Source: Chloroflexota bacterium
GTDB taxonomy: Bacteria > Chloroflexota > Anaerolineae > Anaerolineales > Villigracilaceae
Assembly (NCBI GenBank): GCA_016234555.1
Contig: JACRBJ010000032.1
Span: 124,001-188,000, forward strand
Reading direction: 5' to 3'
Length of the DNA: 64,000 nt
The translations under genes and the position numbers were made by a program. The notes beneath the pieces were generated by a model, which saw only the letters and a program-made list of their open reading frames with translations, was not told the DNA's origin and searched no databases. Positions 17,193-25,581 of the stretch are shown here, in pieces. Position 1 is the stretch's first letter, and every line of letters starts with the position of its first letter.

Positions 17193-17620
17193 TGAAGGCG
17201 ATTACTTTTGTAAAGATTGCGCTGTTCCTGGTGACGCTTACGGCATTGATCTACTGGCAGGATGTGTGGGCGTGGGTGAGTGCCAAGAGCGCCGCTGAAC
17301 TGGCGGGCGATATCCTCGGCTTTGCGCTGAAATGGTTCTACCTCGCCATCTTCGGATTTTTGGCGGCGACCCTCCCGCATTATGTGACGCCGTGGTTGAA
17401 GCTGGCGCGGTTGAACGGACGCAGGAAGCTGCGGGCGGCGCGGCGCAACCAGGGCGGGATGCAGGTGGAAGCGAGAACGACGATGCCGAGGACGAATAAG
17501 AACGAGGCGCTGGTTTGGCTGATGGGGCAGATGGCGAAAGGCAAACCCTCCCCCCTCCCTCCCCAACGCTCCGCGTTGAGAGAGGGAGCCAAGCCAGAAG
17601 AAATCCAACTAAGGTTTTAG
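17189..17620 (+). CDS. Membrane protein with two TM segments
   Basis: 143 aa; GGAAGGAG precedes the tandem ATGs (17189/17192). Hydrophobic helices lie at about residues 5-25 and 45-68, followed by a strongly basic stretch (LNGRRKLRAARRNQGG). Residues about 119-134 are encoded by an in-frame copy of the C-rich palindromic element. It may assemble with the lipoprotein/TM protein and ATPase that follow. Confidence 0.6.
   Translation: MMKAITFVKIALFLVTLTALIYWQDVWAWVSAKSAAELAGDILGFALKWFYLAIFGFLAATLPHYVTPWLKLARLNGRRKLRAARRNQGGMQVEARTTMPRTNKNEALVWLMGQMAKGKPSPLPPQRSALREGAKPEEIQLRF
17545..17590. repeat. C-rich palindromic element, in frame at the end of a gene
   Basis: ACCCTCCCCCCTCCCTCCCC, then AACGC/GCGTT arms and GAGAGAGGGAGC. 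It is a less perfect member of the palindrome family seen at 13554, 33937, 37359 and 46751. Confidence 0.65.
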
Positions 17621-17630
17621 AGGAGTTGCG

Positions 17631-18626
17631 ATGAAAAAATATTATTTTGTTTTGCTTCTCTTCGCGGTATTCGCGCTTACTGCTTGCAGAGAAAAGGCAT
17701 ATCCCGCAGGGACGCCGACTGCGACGCCGAACCCTGGCGACATTGCCATGCAGATGATCCAACAGCAAGCCAACGCGCTTGCAACGTCACAGGTGGTCGA
17801 GTTACAGCTACAGGCTACCCAGCAGGTGATCGGGGCGACTGCTACACAACAGCAATTGCAGGTTTATGCAGCGCAGACCGAACAGGCGCGGGTCGATGCA
17901 CAAGCCACGTCTGACCAGTCGCGCAGGGATGCCCAGGCAACGCAACAGCGGATCGACGTCGAGGCGACGCAGGCGCAGGCTCAGCGCGTGATGGAAGCCC
18001 AGGCGACACAGGCGAGGGTGGACCTGGAAGCCACACAGCGGGCGGAGGCAACTTCACAAGCGTGGGTTGTCACGGCGCAGGTGCTGCCGACTCATAACCT
18101 GTGGACACAGCAAGCTGTGGAGCAGGACATCGTGAAGGCGACGAATGAAGTGGAGCTCTCGAACCTGGCGGTGCAACAAGCGCGTGAGACAAACAGGATC
18201 AAGTGGCAGATCCCACTGTTGGCGGCTTTGATTGTGCTGGTTGTCGGGACGATTGTGATCCTGCGCGAGACGAGGTGGAAGGTCATCAAGGACGATAACG
18301 GGGATGTGGTTGGCGTGGGACATGCAATGACCTACATCACGCCGAAGCTGCTGCCAGGTCCCGTCCTGGACATCGAGACCAAGACCATCCATGAGGTTAC
18401 AGACAAGGTCACGCAGAACGAAGTGACCAGGCGCGCGCAGCTTATCGAAGCGTTGAAGGCGATGCCTGTCAACCCAAGCCCAAGCGGAGCAGGGGCGTTT
18501 AACATGGGATTCAGCACGGAGAAGCCTGAACCACCTTTCGAGATCGTGGATGTCGTGCCAGAGACATTGATGGACGGCGAGGCGATGAAGGCGGCAGATA
18601 CGGATTGGAGGAAAGCAAATGAGTAA
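17631..18626 (+). CDS. Lipoprotein-like protein with long Gln/Ala-rich coiled coil and TM helix
   Basis: 331 aa. A lipobox LTAC ends at C19 after a 15-residue hydrophobic core, then a TPTATPNP linker. Residues 35-160 are a Gln/Ala/Thr-rich coiled coil built on an ATQ-type repeat, followed by a hydrophobic helix (about 192-212) and a 120-residue soluble domain. A lipid anchor plus an internal membrane span is unusual; the first segment may instead be a TM helix. The stop overlaps the FtsK-like ATPase by 8 nt, so the two are probably partners. Confidence 0.65.
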   Translation: MKKYYFVLLLFAVFALTACREKAYPAGTPTATPNPGDIAMQMIQQQANALATSQVVELQLQATQQVIGATATQQQLQVYAAQTEQARVDAQATSDQSRRDAQATQQRIDVEATQAQAQRVMEAQATQARVDLEATQRAEATSQAWVVTAQVLPTHNLWTQQAVEQDIVKATNEVELSNLAVQQARETNRIKWQIPLLAALIVLVVGTIVILRETRWKVIKDDNGDVVGVGHAMTYITPKLLPGPVLDIETKTIHEVTDKVTQNEVTRRAQLIEALKAMPVNPSPSGAGAFNMGFSTEKPEPPFEIVDVVPETLMDGEAMKAADTDWRKANE

Positions 18627-19878
18627 CCTCACAATGGATGTGGCAACCCGCACGCTTGCCCTGCTCGACCAACGCAAGGCGCGGTTGTATTCAGACAGGA
18701 AGTGCTTTTATGTGATACCTCTCGAAGGTCGCGTGATGGTGGTGTTCGACCCGAACCACGTGGACACAGGCAAGATCAACGACGATTTTGCGCACCGTTT
18801 GAGCACCCGCCTGAAGGGGCGGCTGGTGGTGAGAACCAACTCGCGCGGTATCTTCCTGCAGGTGGCGAACGAAATCCCAAAGGCGCTGACAGACCTTATC
18901 AGCATCCCGCTCGACCTGAGCCGACAGCCGACGCCGTACCATATCCCAATCGGGACAGCGACGCGCGGCGAGATGTGGATCAACCTGCTTGAAGGGGACT
19001 CCTTCCTTGTGGCAGGAAGCCGCGGCATGGGCAAGACTGGCGAACTGCACGGATGGATTCAGGCTCTTTTGCACGGCGGGGCTGTGGATGTGTACGGCTA
19101 CGACGGCAAGAAGGGGGTGGAGTTTGCGCGGTACGTTGGACGCGAGCGCTTTACGCTGGTTACAAGCCTGGGGACGACCCTGGCGAAGCTGGGAGAGATT
19201 GCGCTGGAACGGCGGCGCGCGCTTTTGAAAAGCGGGTATCCGAGCATTGCCGATTACAACGCGGCGCATCCAGCCGACCCGATCACGCCGATTGCCCTGT
19301 TCGTGGATGAGGCGGCGTTGACCAATGAGGAGGAAAAGGCTGGGCTGGTGAGGATCGTGGAGCGGGAGCGGGATACGGGGTTTTATCCCATCCTCGGCAC
19401 CAACCGTCCGCAGCAGGAGGCTTTGCTGGTGAAAACCAACCTCGTGACACGTGTCTGCTTTGCCGTGCCGTCGTGGAATGCCTCGGCGATGGTGCTCGGC
19501 ATGAACGGGGCGGAGGAATTGCCGAAGATACGGGGACGGGGATTGATCGTCTTCCGCGCCAAGGTGACGGAGTTCCAGTCATTGACGGTGATGTATCCCA
19601 AGCCGAACGAGGAGGCGTTGCAGCAGGTCAGCGTGGCGGAAGAGCCGACTGAGCTAAAGGTCTCTGAGGTATCCGAGGTGGAGAGGTTAGCCGAGAGCAT
19701 TCGAGAGCAGTGGTCGGATGGGATGAGTAAAAACCGCGTGGCTCAGTTGCTTGGCTGGAGACAGTACGGCGGCGGGATTATGCAGACCGTGAACGCCGTC
19801 ATCGAGTATTTGACATCTTCTTCTACTTCTACTCAAAATGTACCTAAAAATGGCGTTTTTGAGCCTGTAGAAGGCTGA
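18619..19878 (+). CDS. FtsK/SpoIIIE-type ATPase
   Basis: 419 aa. Walker A AGSRGMGKT is at 132-140 and Walker B LFVDEA ends near D230-E231. The spacing and the RERDTGFYPILGTNRPQ segment fit FtsK-HerA DNA translocases. There is no N-terminal TM domain; the upstream TM/lipoprotein may supply the membrane part. The last 70 residues include a HTH-like stretch (MSKNRVAQLLGW). In prophages such ATPases may pump DNA or help plasmid-like maintenance; the role here is not determined. Confidence 0.8.
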   Translation: MSNLTMDVATRTLALLDQRKARLYSDRKCFYVIPLEGRVMVVFDPNHVDTGKINDDFAHRLSTRLKGRLVVRTNSRGIFLQVANEIPKALTDLISIPLDLSRQPTPYHIPIGTATRGEMWINLLEGDSFLVAGSRGMGKTGELHGWIQALLHGGAVDVYGYDGKKGVEFARYVGRERFTLVTSLGTTLAKLGEIALERRRALLKSGYPSIADYNAAHPADPITPIALFVDEAALTNEEEKAGLVRIVERERDTGFYPILGTNRPQQEALLVKTNLVTRVCFAVPSWNASAMVLGMNGAEELPKIRGRGLIVFRAKVTEFQSLTVMYPKPNEEALQQVSVAEEPTELKVSEVSEVERLAESIREQWSDGMSKNRVAQLLGWRQYGGGIMQTVNAVIEYLTSSSTSTQNVPKNGVFEPVEG

Positions 19879-19896
19879 AAAGTAGAAGTAGAAGAA
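19818..19896. repeat. 16-bp inverted repeat around the FtsK-like gene end
   Basis: TTCTTCTACTTCTACT (19818-19833) and its exact complement (19881-19896) bracket the last codons and stop, with an inner CTCAAAA/TTTTTGAG pairing. It may be a 3' mRNA structure limiting read-through to the next gene. Confidence 0.6.
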
Positions 19897-19913
19897 GTAG
19901 AAGGAGAAAAAAC

Positions 19914-20216
19914 ATGAAGGCAAAAGACTTTTTTGAGCTGGTCAAAAAGATGATGACCAAGCAGGCAGATTATCGCGCAGCGAAGCGCAATGGCACGAGG
20001 AATGATTGGGAGCCATTGCTTTGGGCTGCGAGTGATTTGGAGAGGCAGGTGTGGATGGTTCTCAAAGATGGCGCGTTGGAGCCTGATGAGCCGACTGCAA
20101 CGATACATGTGTACACGACCGAAGAATACCAGCGGCAGAAGGATTTGATGGAGAATAGATCTGATGAGCCGACCCTGGCGGAATATCTCAAGCCTGAGAT
20201 AGACGATCAAACTTGA
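19914..20216 (+). CDS. Hypothetical phage protein
   Basis: 100 aa, soluble and mostly helical (FFELVKKMMTKQADYRAAKRNG), with an acidic C-terminus. AGAAGGAG lies 8 nt before ATG. No domain recognised. Confidence 0.55.
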   Translation: MKAKDFFELVKKMMTKQADYRAAKRNGTRNDWEPLLWAASDLERQVWMVLKDGALEPDEPTATIHVYTTEEYQRQKDLMENRSDEPTLAEYLKPEIDDQT

Positions 20217-20263
20217 CTTTACTGGCAGTCAGCGTCCTACTGTCATCAAGGAGAAAATGAACA

Positions 20264-21088
20264 ATGAAGAATAAAGTTGATACGACATCGAAGAAACCCA
20301 CGTGGAAGTTTGACCTCGGTCTTGCGCTGGTATATGGCGCGGCTGCGTTCCAGGCTTATCACATGGGCAGGGCATTCCACGTATATGACCCTGACGGCTG
20401 GCATTTTGCGAATGTCAATTTTGGCGGGTTGATCCTGGGAGCTATTCTGAATGTAATTGTGGCCCGAACTGCTACGCAGCTTCCGAATATATCCGCGACC
20501 TTCGCGTCACTAAAAGAGCTATTGCCAAAGGCGACGAAGAAAACAGACAAGCAAGGCGAGAAATCAAGGGCGCGCGCTTTGAAAACGATGACATTGGCGA
20601 TGAAGAAAAACGCGTATTCACAGTTTGGTTTCTATGTTCTGCTGAGTTTTTCAGCCTTGATGGTGGCTCCTGCCTTATATATCTTGTGGACAAAGACCCT
20701 GCCATTTCACCCAGTATTTATAGGGTTGATGGCTGTAGTTGGGGCGGTCGCTCCAGATGTCGCTATCACCGTCGGTGGTGTCGTTGCAGGGTCTTCGGTG
20801 GTGGGAGCAGGCTCGAAGGCGAGCGTGAAGCGCCCTCGGACTGCCTCGGACAGTGCGACGCAGTCCGTCGGAAGTGCGTCGGAGAGTGCGACGAGTGCGA
20901 CGGACTCCGTCGGACAAAGTCCGAAGTATCCACGCAGGTGCGAACATTGTGCGTCGGACAGTCCGTTCGCAGTGCTCAATAGTGCGAACGCAGTTGGCGG
21001 ACACATGAAAAAACATCACCCTGAATTGTGCAAAACAAAGGCGCGGGCGACGCTGGCAGAGAATCTATTCTCGAAGGTGGACGCATGA
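20264..21088 (+). CDS. Membrane protein with Ser-rich linker and C-terminal zinc-finger-like motif
   Basis: 274 aa. Four hydrophobic segments (about 17-33, 50-66, 120-142, 148-178) precede a low-complexity Ser/Ala/Thr linker (about 185-220) encoded by GTCGGA- and AGTGCG-type repeats. The end has CEHC, then HMKKHH, a C2H2-like finger. It has AAGGAG and an ATG whose stop overlaps the replication gene. No family is recognised; a membrane protein with a cytosolic finger could tether DNA. Confidence 0.6.
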   Translation: MKNKVDTTSKKPTWKFDLGLALVYGAAAFQAYHMGRAFHVYDPDGWHFANVNFGGLILGAILNVIVARTATQLPNISATFASLKELLPKATKKTDKQGEKSRARALKTMTLAMKKNAYSQFGFYVLLSFSALMVAPALYILWTKTLPFHPVFIGLMAVVGAVAPDVAITVGGVVAGSSVVGAGSKASVKRPRTASDSATQSVGSASESATSATDSVGQSPKYPRRCEHCASDSPFAVLNSANAVGGHMKKHHPELCKTKARATLAENLFSKVDA

Positions 21089-21924
21089 GCGCGTTAGTAA
21101 TGGGCTTGGTTTGGGAATTACAAGAGTCTCCAGATTTTGGACGGGCTGAGAAGTTTGTCTTGATGGCTTATGCCGACCATGCCGACAGCAACGGAAAAAA
21201 TATCTATCCATCGATCAACCTCGTGATGAAAAAAACGTTCTACGAAGAGCGGAATGTTCAAAAGATCACGCGCGCGCTCGAGAATCTTGGATATTTGGTC
21301 GCGGATGGGATGGGACCGCACGGGACAAACCGATGGGCTATTCCGATTTCACGCTCTTCTGACGGGGGTGCAAAAATTGCACCCGTGCAAAACGCGGGTG
21401 CAGAAAATGCACCCGAAGGGAATGCACCCGAAGGGAATGCACCCGAACCATCAGTAGTAGAAGTAATTAAACCTGATGATAGATTCGGCGAAGTTGCCAA
21501 AAAATTGAGCGGGTTGACGGGCGGGGCGTTGAATTCACTGACAGCCGACCTAATCAACGAGTGGCTGCTGAAGCATACAAACGAATGGATCATCAAGGCG
21601 ATTGAGATTGCCATCGCCAAGGGCGCCAAGGCTGAGAAATACGTTGATAGGATTTTGATTGGTTGGGAAGCGAATGGCTATCCCAAGAGTCGAGCAGAAC
21701 AAGTTCAAGGAGCGAAAAATGGCAACACTAGGTCAACTTCGAGCGCAGGAAATGGCAGTGAAAAGAGCGGCTCTGCCAGCAGGCAAGCAGGGAAGGCAAA
21801 CAATCAGTCAGGCAATGCAGATGCTGCCAGTGGCGAGCCAGCCGTCGACGAGGAAGCCGCTGCGCGACATCGTGAACGCTGGGAACGTCTCCGCAGAAAA
21901 GCCAAAGTGCCAGCGGTGCAATAA
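21085..21924 (+). CDS. Replication initiator-like protein (HTH plus DnaD-like domain)
   Basis: 279 aa from ATG 21085 (ATGA overlap). Residues 1-95 form a winged helix typical of phage replication proteins (FVLMAYADHADSNGKNIYPS, then NVQKITRALENLGYL). A linker with three tandem ENAPEG-like repeats follows. Residues about 150-200 match a DnaD-type domain ending VDRILIGWEANGY. It would bind the phage origin and load helicase with the DnaC-like protein. Its final 206 nt also encode the start of the next gene in another frame. Confidence 0.75.
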   Translation: MSALVMGLVWELQESPDFGRAEKFVLMAYADHADSNGKNIYPSINLVMKKTFYEERNVQKITRALENLGYLVADGMGPHGTNRWAIPISRSSDGGAKIAPVQNAGAENAPEGNAPEGNAPEPSVVEVIKPDDRFGEVAKKLSGLTGGALNSLTADLINEWLLKHTNEWIIKAIEIAIAKGAKAEKYVDRILIGWEANGYPKSRAEQVQGAKNGNTRSTSSAGNGSEKSGSASRQAGKANNQSGNADAASGEPAVDEEAAARHRERWERLRRKAKVPAVQ

Positions 21925-22684
21925 TTTCGGTTACGTGAAGGTTGGAGATTGGCATCCGCGTTATCAGTTTTTTGTTGACGAATTGATGTCTGTGTATAAA
22001 AGCGTAGCGGTAGAGATTCCAGGTTTTATCAGTGCAAACCTGCCTCTGGTCGAATGTCCAGAGTGCATGGAGCAACGCAGGATCGACTGGTTGAATCGGT
22101 TGCAGGAAATCAGCGGGCTTTCGCCGACACATCGTTTGTTGACGCTGGATGCGATCGAGGTCAGTGCGAAAACTCCGCGAACAAAAGTGATGGTGGAGAT
22201 GGCAAGGGCGTTCATCGCAAACCCATACGGGTATCTGACTTTCCACGGTCCCTACGGAAACGGGAAAAGCACGGCGCTGATGTCCATCGTCAACGCCTGT
22301 GTGGCGAAAGGCATTGCTGCGGTGTATATCACGTTTGGCGATTTGGTCGGTTATGCACGCGCTGCGTTTTCCACGCAAAACGAATCTGACTGGGACCGCA
22401 TCGGGAGGCTTGCGCGAGTGCCAGTTTTGTGCATCGATGAGATGTCACCAGACCAGGTCAAGGAGACCGATTACGTGCGGATGATCCAGGCGCAAATTAT
22501 CAATGCGCGTTACGTGAGCGGTGAAGCTGGCGAAACGGGCACGGTCATTGCTGGAAACTTTACGTTATATCACGAGGCGGATTTGCCGACTGTCCCTGAT
22601 TGGATAGCGACGCGCCTCAAGCAGGGTGTGACGGTCTGGAATAACGACCCTGATTTTAGACCTCAGTTAGGAGACCGACGATGA
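21719..22684 (+). CDS. DnaC-like helicase loader ATPase
   Basis: 321 aa. A zinc site (C64/C67 in CQRC; C113/C116 in CPEC) precedes an AAA+ core with Walker A GPYGNGKST (177-185) and Walker B LCIDE (D240-E241). It probably loads host DnaB at the phage origin. I chose ATG 21719 because AAGGAG lies 4-5 nt before it; this start lies 206 nt inside the DnaD-like gene, in a different frame. A later start would still overlap, because the first zinc knuckle is within the shared region. Confidence 0.82.
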   Translation: MATLGQLRAQEMAVKRAALPAGKQGRQTISQAMQMLPVASQPSTRKPLRDIVNAGNVSAEKPKCQRCNNFGYVKVGDWHPRYQFFVDELMSVYKSVAVEIPGFISANLPLVECPECMEQRRIDWLNRLQEISGLSPTHRLLTLDAIEVSAKTPRTKVMVEMARAFIANPYGYLTFHGPYGNGKSTALMSIVNACVAKGIAAVYITFGDLVGYARAAFSTQNESDWDRIGRLARVPVLCIDEMSPDQVKETDYVRMIQAQIINARYVSGEAGETGTVIAGNFTLYHEADLPTVPDWIATRLKQGVTVWNNDPDFRPQLGDRR

Positions 22685-23139
22685 GCGGACAATCGAATAT
22701 TGACGATGTGCGGGCGCGGATCATGGCGTTGGAGTCCGCGACGATGTTTGATCAGCGGGCGTGGGAGATGGTATTTGCCGACCTGCGCGCGGCTGGGCGG
22801 ATGTCCGCGTTGGCGGATGCTGAGCGCAGGATGGAGACGGCGAAGGGAAACGCGACATGTGTCGTCGGATTTGATGTTGGGAGCGCCGACGGAGATAAGT
22901 CTGTGAAATACATTGTCAAACTTGAGCGAAGTATTTCTGGTCATCACACCTGGACGGTTAATGGCAAGCGCGTTGAGACTTGGAGTGATTACGATCATTG
23001 TCTGCGCTGTGGTCATCCTCTAACCAGTCCATATTCGCGGCAGCGTGGGTATGGCGAGGAATGCGAGAAACATTACTTTCCGTCTGGTCCCGTGATTGCT
23101 CTCAAGATCGTTGCTGTGGAAACGGAGGTGGCGGCATGA
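22681..23139 (+). CDS. Phage protein with DUF6011-like zinc motif
   Basis: 152 aa. A helical N-terminal half is followed by CLRCGHPLTSPYSRQRGYGEEC, a DUF6011-type Cys pattern shared with the protein at 15952. The start overlaps the helicase loader stop (ATGA). Function unknown; possibly DNA or RNA binding. Confidence 0.65.
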   Translation: MSGQSNIDDVRARIMALESATMFDQRAWEMVFADLRAAGRMSALADAERRMETAKGNATCVVGFDVGSADGDKSVKYIVKLERSISGHHTWTVNGKRVETWSDYDHCLRCGHPLTSPYSRQRGYGEECEKHYFPSGPVIALKIVAVETEVAA

Positions 23140-23558
23140 ACTGCCCAGATTGCAATCACCCAGCAGATAGTCATAACGAGGCGGGATGCTTTCACGACGA
23201 CGGCAGACGACCGTGTCTATGTATGACGAGCAGAGAGAAAATTCTATTCCCTGAGCAGTACGGAGTTTTGACCGAATATTTGGCTGGCAAAACGTTCGAG
23301 GAAAGCAAGATCAGGCAGTTGAAAGCGGCAAATGGAGAGTTGGCGTTGAAAGTCGAGCGATATGAGGACGCGTTGCAAGAGCTTGCCGTCTGGGCGAAAG
23401 CATATCCACTCGATGTGTTTCCAGAGCCAGACCTCAAACGCGCACATAAGTTATTACAGGCTGGCGGAATGACGATTGATTCGGTGAGCGCATCCGCGAT
23501 GCGTCATTTGTTGGTGCGTGTGCAGGAGATTGTTCGGAAAGCGAGAGGTGAGGCATGA
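23136..23558 (+). CDS. Cys-rich zinc-motif protein with coiled coil
   Basis: 140 aa from ATG 23136 (ATGA overlap). Residues 2-30 hold CPDC, H, H, C, H and CLC, a likely two-metal cluster. Residues 55-85 form a short coiled coil. No known family. Confidence 0.6.
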   Translation: MNCPDCNHPADSHNEAGCFHDDGRRPCLCMTSREKILFPEQYGVLTEYLAGKTFEESKIRQLKAANGELALKVERYEDALQELAVWAKAYPLDVFPEPDLKRAHKLLQAGGMTIDSVSASAMRHLLVRVQEIVRKARGEA

Positions 23559-23827
23559 GAACAGACTCGGACTTATCGCTGGCAGTGCTGCGCCGGCAGA
23601 TGGCACAGTTGAAGATGGTGAATCAGAACATCCATAATCTGGCGCGGAGCATCTTCAAAGAGGGTGTGAAGGTGCAATATACGGTCAATGCGCGTGAGTA
23701 TTTCGGGCGCGTGGTGGAGGTGATCGGTGAACCAGGTCATACACAGGTGCGCGTGATCAATATCGTCACCAACCGCAAGCGTGATTTGCTGGTCGCCGAC
23801 ATCACTGGTCTGGTCCAGGAGAACTGA
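23555..23827 (+). CDS. Hypothetical phage protein, SH3-like
   Basis: 90 aa; a helical first half then a small beta-barrel-like segment (KVQYTVNAREYFGRVVEVIGEPGHTQVRVIN). The start overlaps the previous stop (ATGA). No specific family. Confidence 0.55.
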   Translation: MRTDSDLSLAVLRRQMAQLKMVNQNIHNLARSIFKEGVKVQYTVNAREYFGRVVEVIGEPGHTQVRVINIVTNRKRDLLVADITGLVQEN

Positions 23828-23829
23828 CT

Positions 23830-24120
23830 ATGCCAGCAAATGAGCGCAGGTTGTGGCCCCGAGTGAAGGTGCATAAGCATGTCCTGGGTGAGTTGAAATA
23901 TATTTATCTGGGCGAGAGGCGCGTAAGAGCATTGATGGTGTACGAGGAGGCGGTCGAGCGGAACAATGTCCCACAAGAAATGCCGTCATTACGAATGCGA
24001 TTGGTTGGTGATGCTCACGAGATACGCTGCTCAATATGCAAATGCAATGTTGCTGATTGGGATGCTGGCGAGGATGCGATTCAGGAACTATTGAGCCGTG
24101 TCCTTAAACGTGATGTATAA
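23830..24120 (+). CDS. Small phage protein with CSICKC motif
   Basis: 96 aa. A basic N-terminus and a Cys cluster (CSICKC, about 74-79) suggest a zinc or structural site, and the C-terminal helix ends LLSRVLKRDV. It is the last gene before the RNA unit at 24116; the promoter's TATAAT overlaps its stop codon. Confidence 0.55.
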   Translation: MPANERRLWPRVKVHKHVLGELKYIYLGERRVRALMVYEEAVERNNVPQEMPSLRMRLVGDAHEIRCSICKCNVADWDAGEDAIQELLSRVLKRDV

Positions 24121-24216
24121 TAAAAACAATTGAATATTAGTGCGCCCTTGGTGTAGACCGAGGGGATTGTCGGAGATGAGCGCCCGACGACTCTATGGAG
24201 TCGTCGGGCGCTTTTT
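24116..24216 (+). ncRNA. Twin RNA unit, copy A: promoter, conserved hairpin, terminator
   Basis: TATAAT at 24116-24121 (with a weak TTGAGC upstream) is followed by a conserved hairpin CCCTTGGT-GTAG-ACCGAGGG (24145-24164), a GTCGG strand (24169-24173) and a 15-bp intrinsic terminator (24179-24193 with 24198-24212) plus T-run. GTCGG can pair either with CCGA in the first hairpin or with CCGAC in the terminator arm, so three stems compete. The unit is repeated at 29577-29752 with compensatory changes. It may be an sRNA or an attenuator leader for the gene at 24245. Confidence 0.75.
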
Positions 24217-24244
24217 ATTTTTAGTTTTGCATAAGGAGCAAATC

Positions 24245-24691
24245 ATGAATCTCGAACGTATTGTCAAGTCTTTGGGGCTGCCACTTGGGGTCGTGGCTGT
24301 GATCGTGTCCATCCTTGCATTGGTCGGACTGGACGCCGAACAGATTGCCAAGACTGCTGTCACGCTGGTCGGTGCGCAAGCGTGCGTGCTGTTGGTGATC
24401 GACATCCTGAAATGGAGTGGCGTTGTCAGCGATGGCACGGCAGGCAAGTGGTCCGCTGTTTTCAATGCTGCAATCTTTGTGGCGTTGATTGTGCAGACGA
24501 AGTTCTTCCCGCTGTATGACGTGTTGAGGCTCGACGCTCAATTGCTGGAATTTGCCAAGACTGCCGGTGTCGTGTTCTTGTACGTTGCCCAGGTTGCTGG
24601 TACGAAGGCGATCCGCGAACTTGTGCGCCGACTGGGTATCAAGGTTTATACGTTCAGCAATGCCTCGCCGCCCACCGCATCCATGCGCTGA
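24245..24691 (+). CDS. Phage membrane protein (holin-like topology)
   Basis: 148 aa with AAGGAG 7-8 nt before ATG. Four hydrophobic segments (about 10-30, 38-55, 70-88, 100-122) and a short basic tail. It sits between the RNA unit and the HNH/terminase genes. The topology would suit a holin or membrane-associated factor, but no holin family is recognised. Confidence 0.55.
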   Translation: MNLERIVKSLGLPLGVVAVIVSILALVGLDAEQIAKTAVTLVGAQACVLLVIDILKWSGVVSDGTAGKWSAVFNAAIFVALIVQTKFFPLYDVLRLDAQLLEFAKTAGVVFLYVAQVAGTKAIRELVRRLGIKVYTFSNASPPTASMR

Positions 24692-25022
24692 GCCTGGATG
24701 TCCTGAATTAGTTTATGACGGCGTCCGATGTCAACGGCATCGGACGCCGCGACCGCGTGACTTACGTCCCAGTTCAACAGCGCGCGGGTACGGATATGAG
24801 TGGCAGGTCAAGGTGCGTGATCCATACCTTGCCGCGCATCCGTGGTGTGCTAATCCATTTGGTTTGCATGATAATCGCGTGCCTGCAAAGGTCGTGGATC
24901 ATATCAAGCCAAGAAAACAAGGAGGCAGCGATGATTGGTCTAACCTACAGGGGCTATGTCGTCGGTGTGATAATAGAAAACACTATTCTGATGGTTCAAA
25001 GAGGGGCGGGGGTAGGGGCTAA
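24660..25022 (+). CDS. HNH endonuclease
   Basis: 120 aa from ATG 24660, overlapping the previous gene by 32 nt in another frame. It has a Cys pair at the N-terminus (CAEPGC, VRCQRH) and a full HNH motif: VVDHIKPRKQGGSDDWSNLQGLC, then CDNRKH. Small HNH proteins beside terminase genes are needed for cos cleavage and packaging in HK97-like phages, so this placement fits. Confidence 0.85.
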   Translation: MPRRPPHPCAEPGCPELVYDGVRCQRHRTPRPRDLRPSSTARGYGYEWQVKVRDPYLAAHPWCANPFGLHDNRVPAKVVDHIKPRKQGGSDDWSNLQGLCRRCDNRKHYSDGSKRGGGRG

Positions 25023-25104
25023 AAAAGTTTTGCCTTGGGGTAAACGACCGGCGGGGCAGACATTTGTATGCGCCCGCGAAATTAGGTAGGGGGGTGGGGT
25101 CACA

Positions 25105-25581
25105 ATGCGCGGACGTAAACCAAAGCCTACTGAAATCAAAAAACTGGCTGGGAACCCAGGCAAGCGCGCGTTGAATCGCGCAGAGCCACGGCCGAGAGTC
25201 GTATTGCCTCGGGCGTCTTCGCATTTAAGCGATGAGGAAAAATCAAAGTGGAAATTACTGGTCAAGGAATTGCACCCGCTGGGCTTGTTGACCTCTCTTG
25301 ATCTGGACGCGCTCGAACGCTATTGTGTGTTGTATGTGCGCTGGGTCAAAGCGGAGCGGATGGTCCGCGAAAAGGGCGAGATCATAAAAACTGCCGCAGG
25401 CAATATCATCCAGAACCCTTATCTTTCAATTGCAAATCGCGCGCTCGATGATCTCAATAAACTCGGCGCGGAATTCGGTATGACGCCCAGCAGCCGTTCG
25501 CGTGTCAAGGTTGATGTGCTCGATGCAGAGCAAGAACTTGAGCGGATGCTGTTCGGCGAGAATGTAGTGGTGACAAAATGA
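25105..25581 (+). CDS. Terminase small subunit, P27 family (copy 1)
   Basis: 158 aa. The basic N-terminal MRGRKPKPT, the NPGKRALN stretch and the C-terminal AEFGMTPSSRSRVKV are P27 hallmarks. It recognises the phage DNA packaging site and hands DNA to the large terminase. A second, clearly homologous copy of identical length lies at 26820, beyond the methyltransferase. The stop overlaps the methyltransferase ATG (ATGA). Confidence 0.88.
   Translation: MRGRKPKPTEIKKLAGNPGKRALNRAEPRPRVVLPRASSHLSDEEKSKWKLLVKELHPLGLLTSLDLDALERYCVLYVRWVKAERMVREKGEIIKTAAGNIIQNPYLSIANRALDDLNKLGAEFGMTPSSRSRVKVDVLDAEQELERMLFGENVVVTK

Noticed and set aside
24708..25089. Overlapping 124-codon frame in the HNH region
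   Set aside because: The other frame has a complete HNH motif with correct Cys/His pattern; this one has none.
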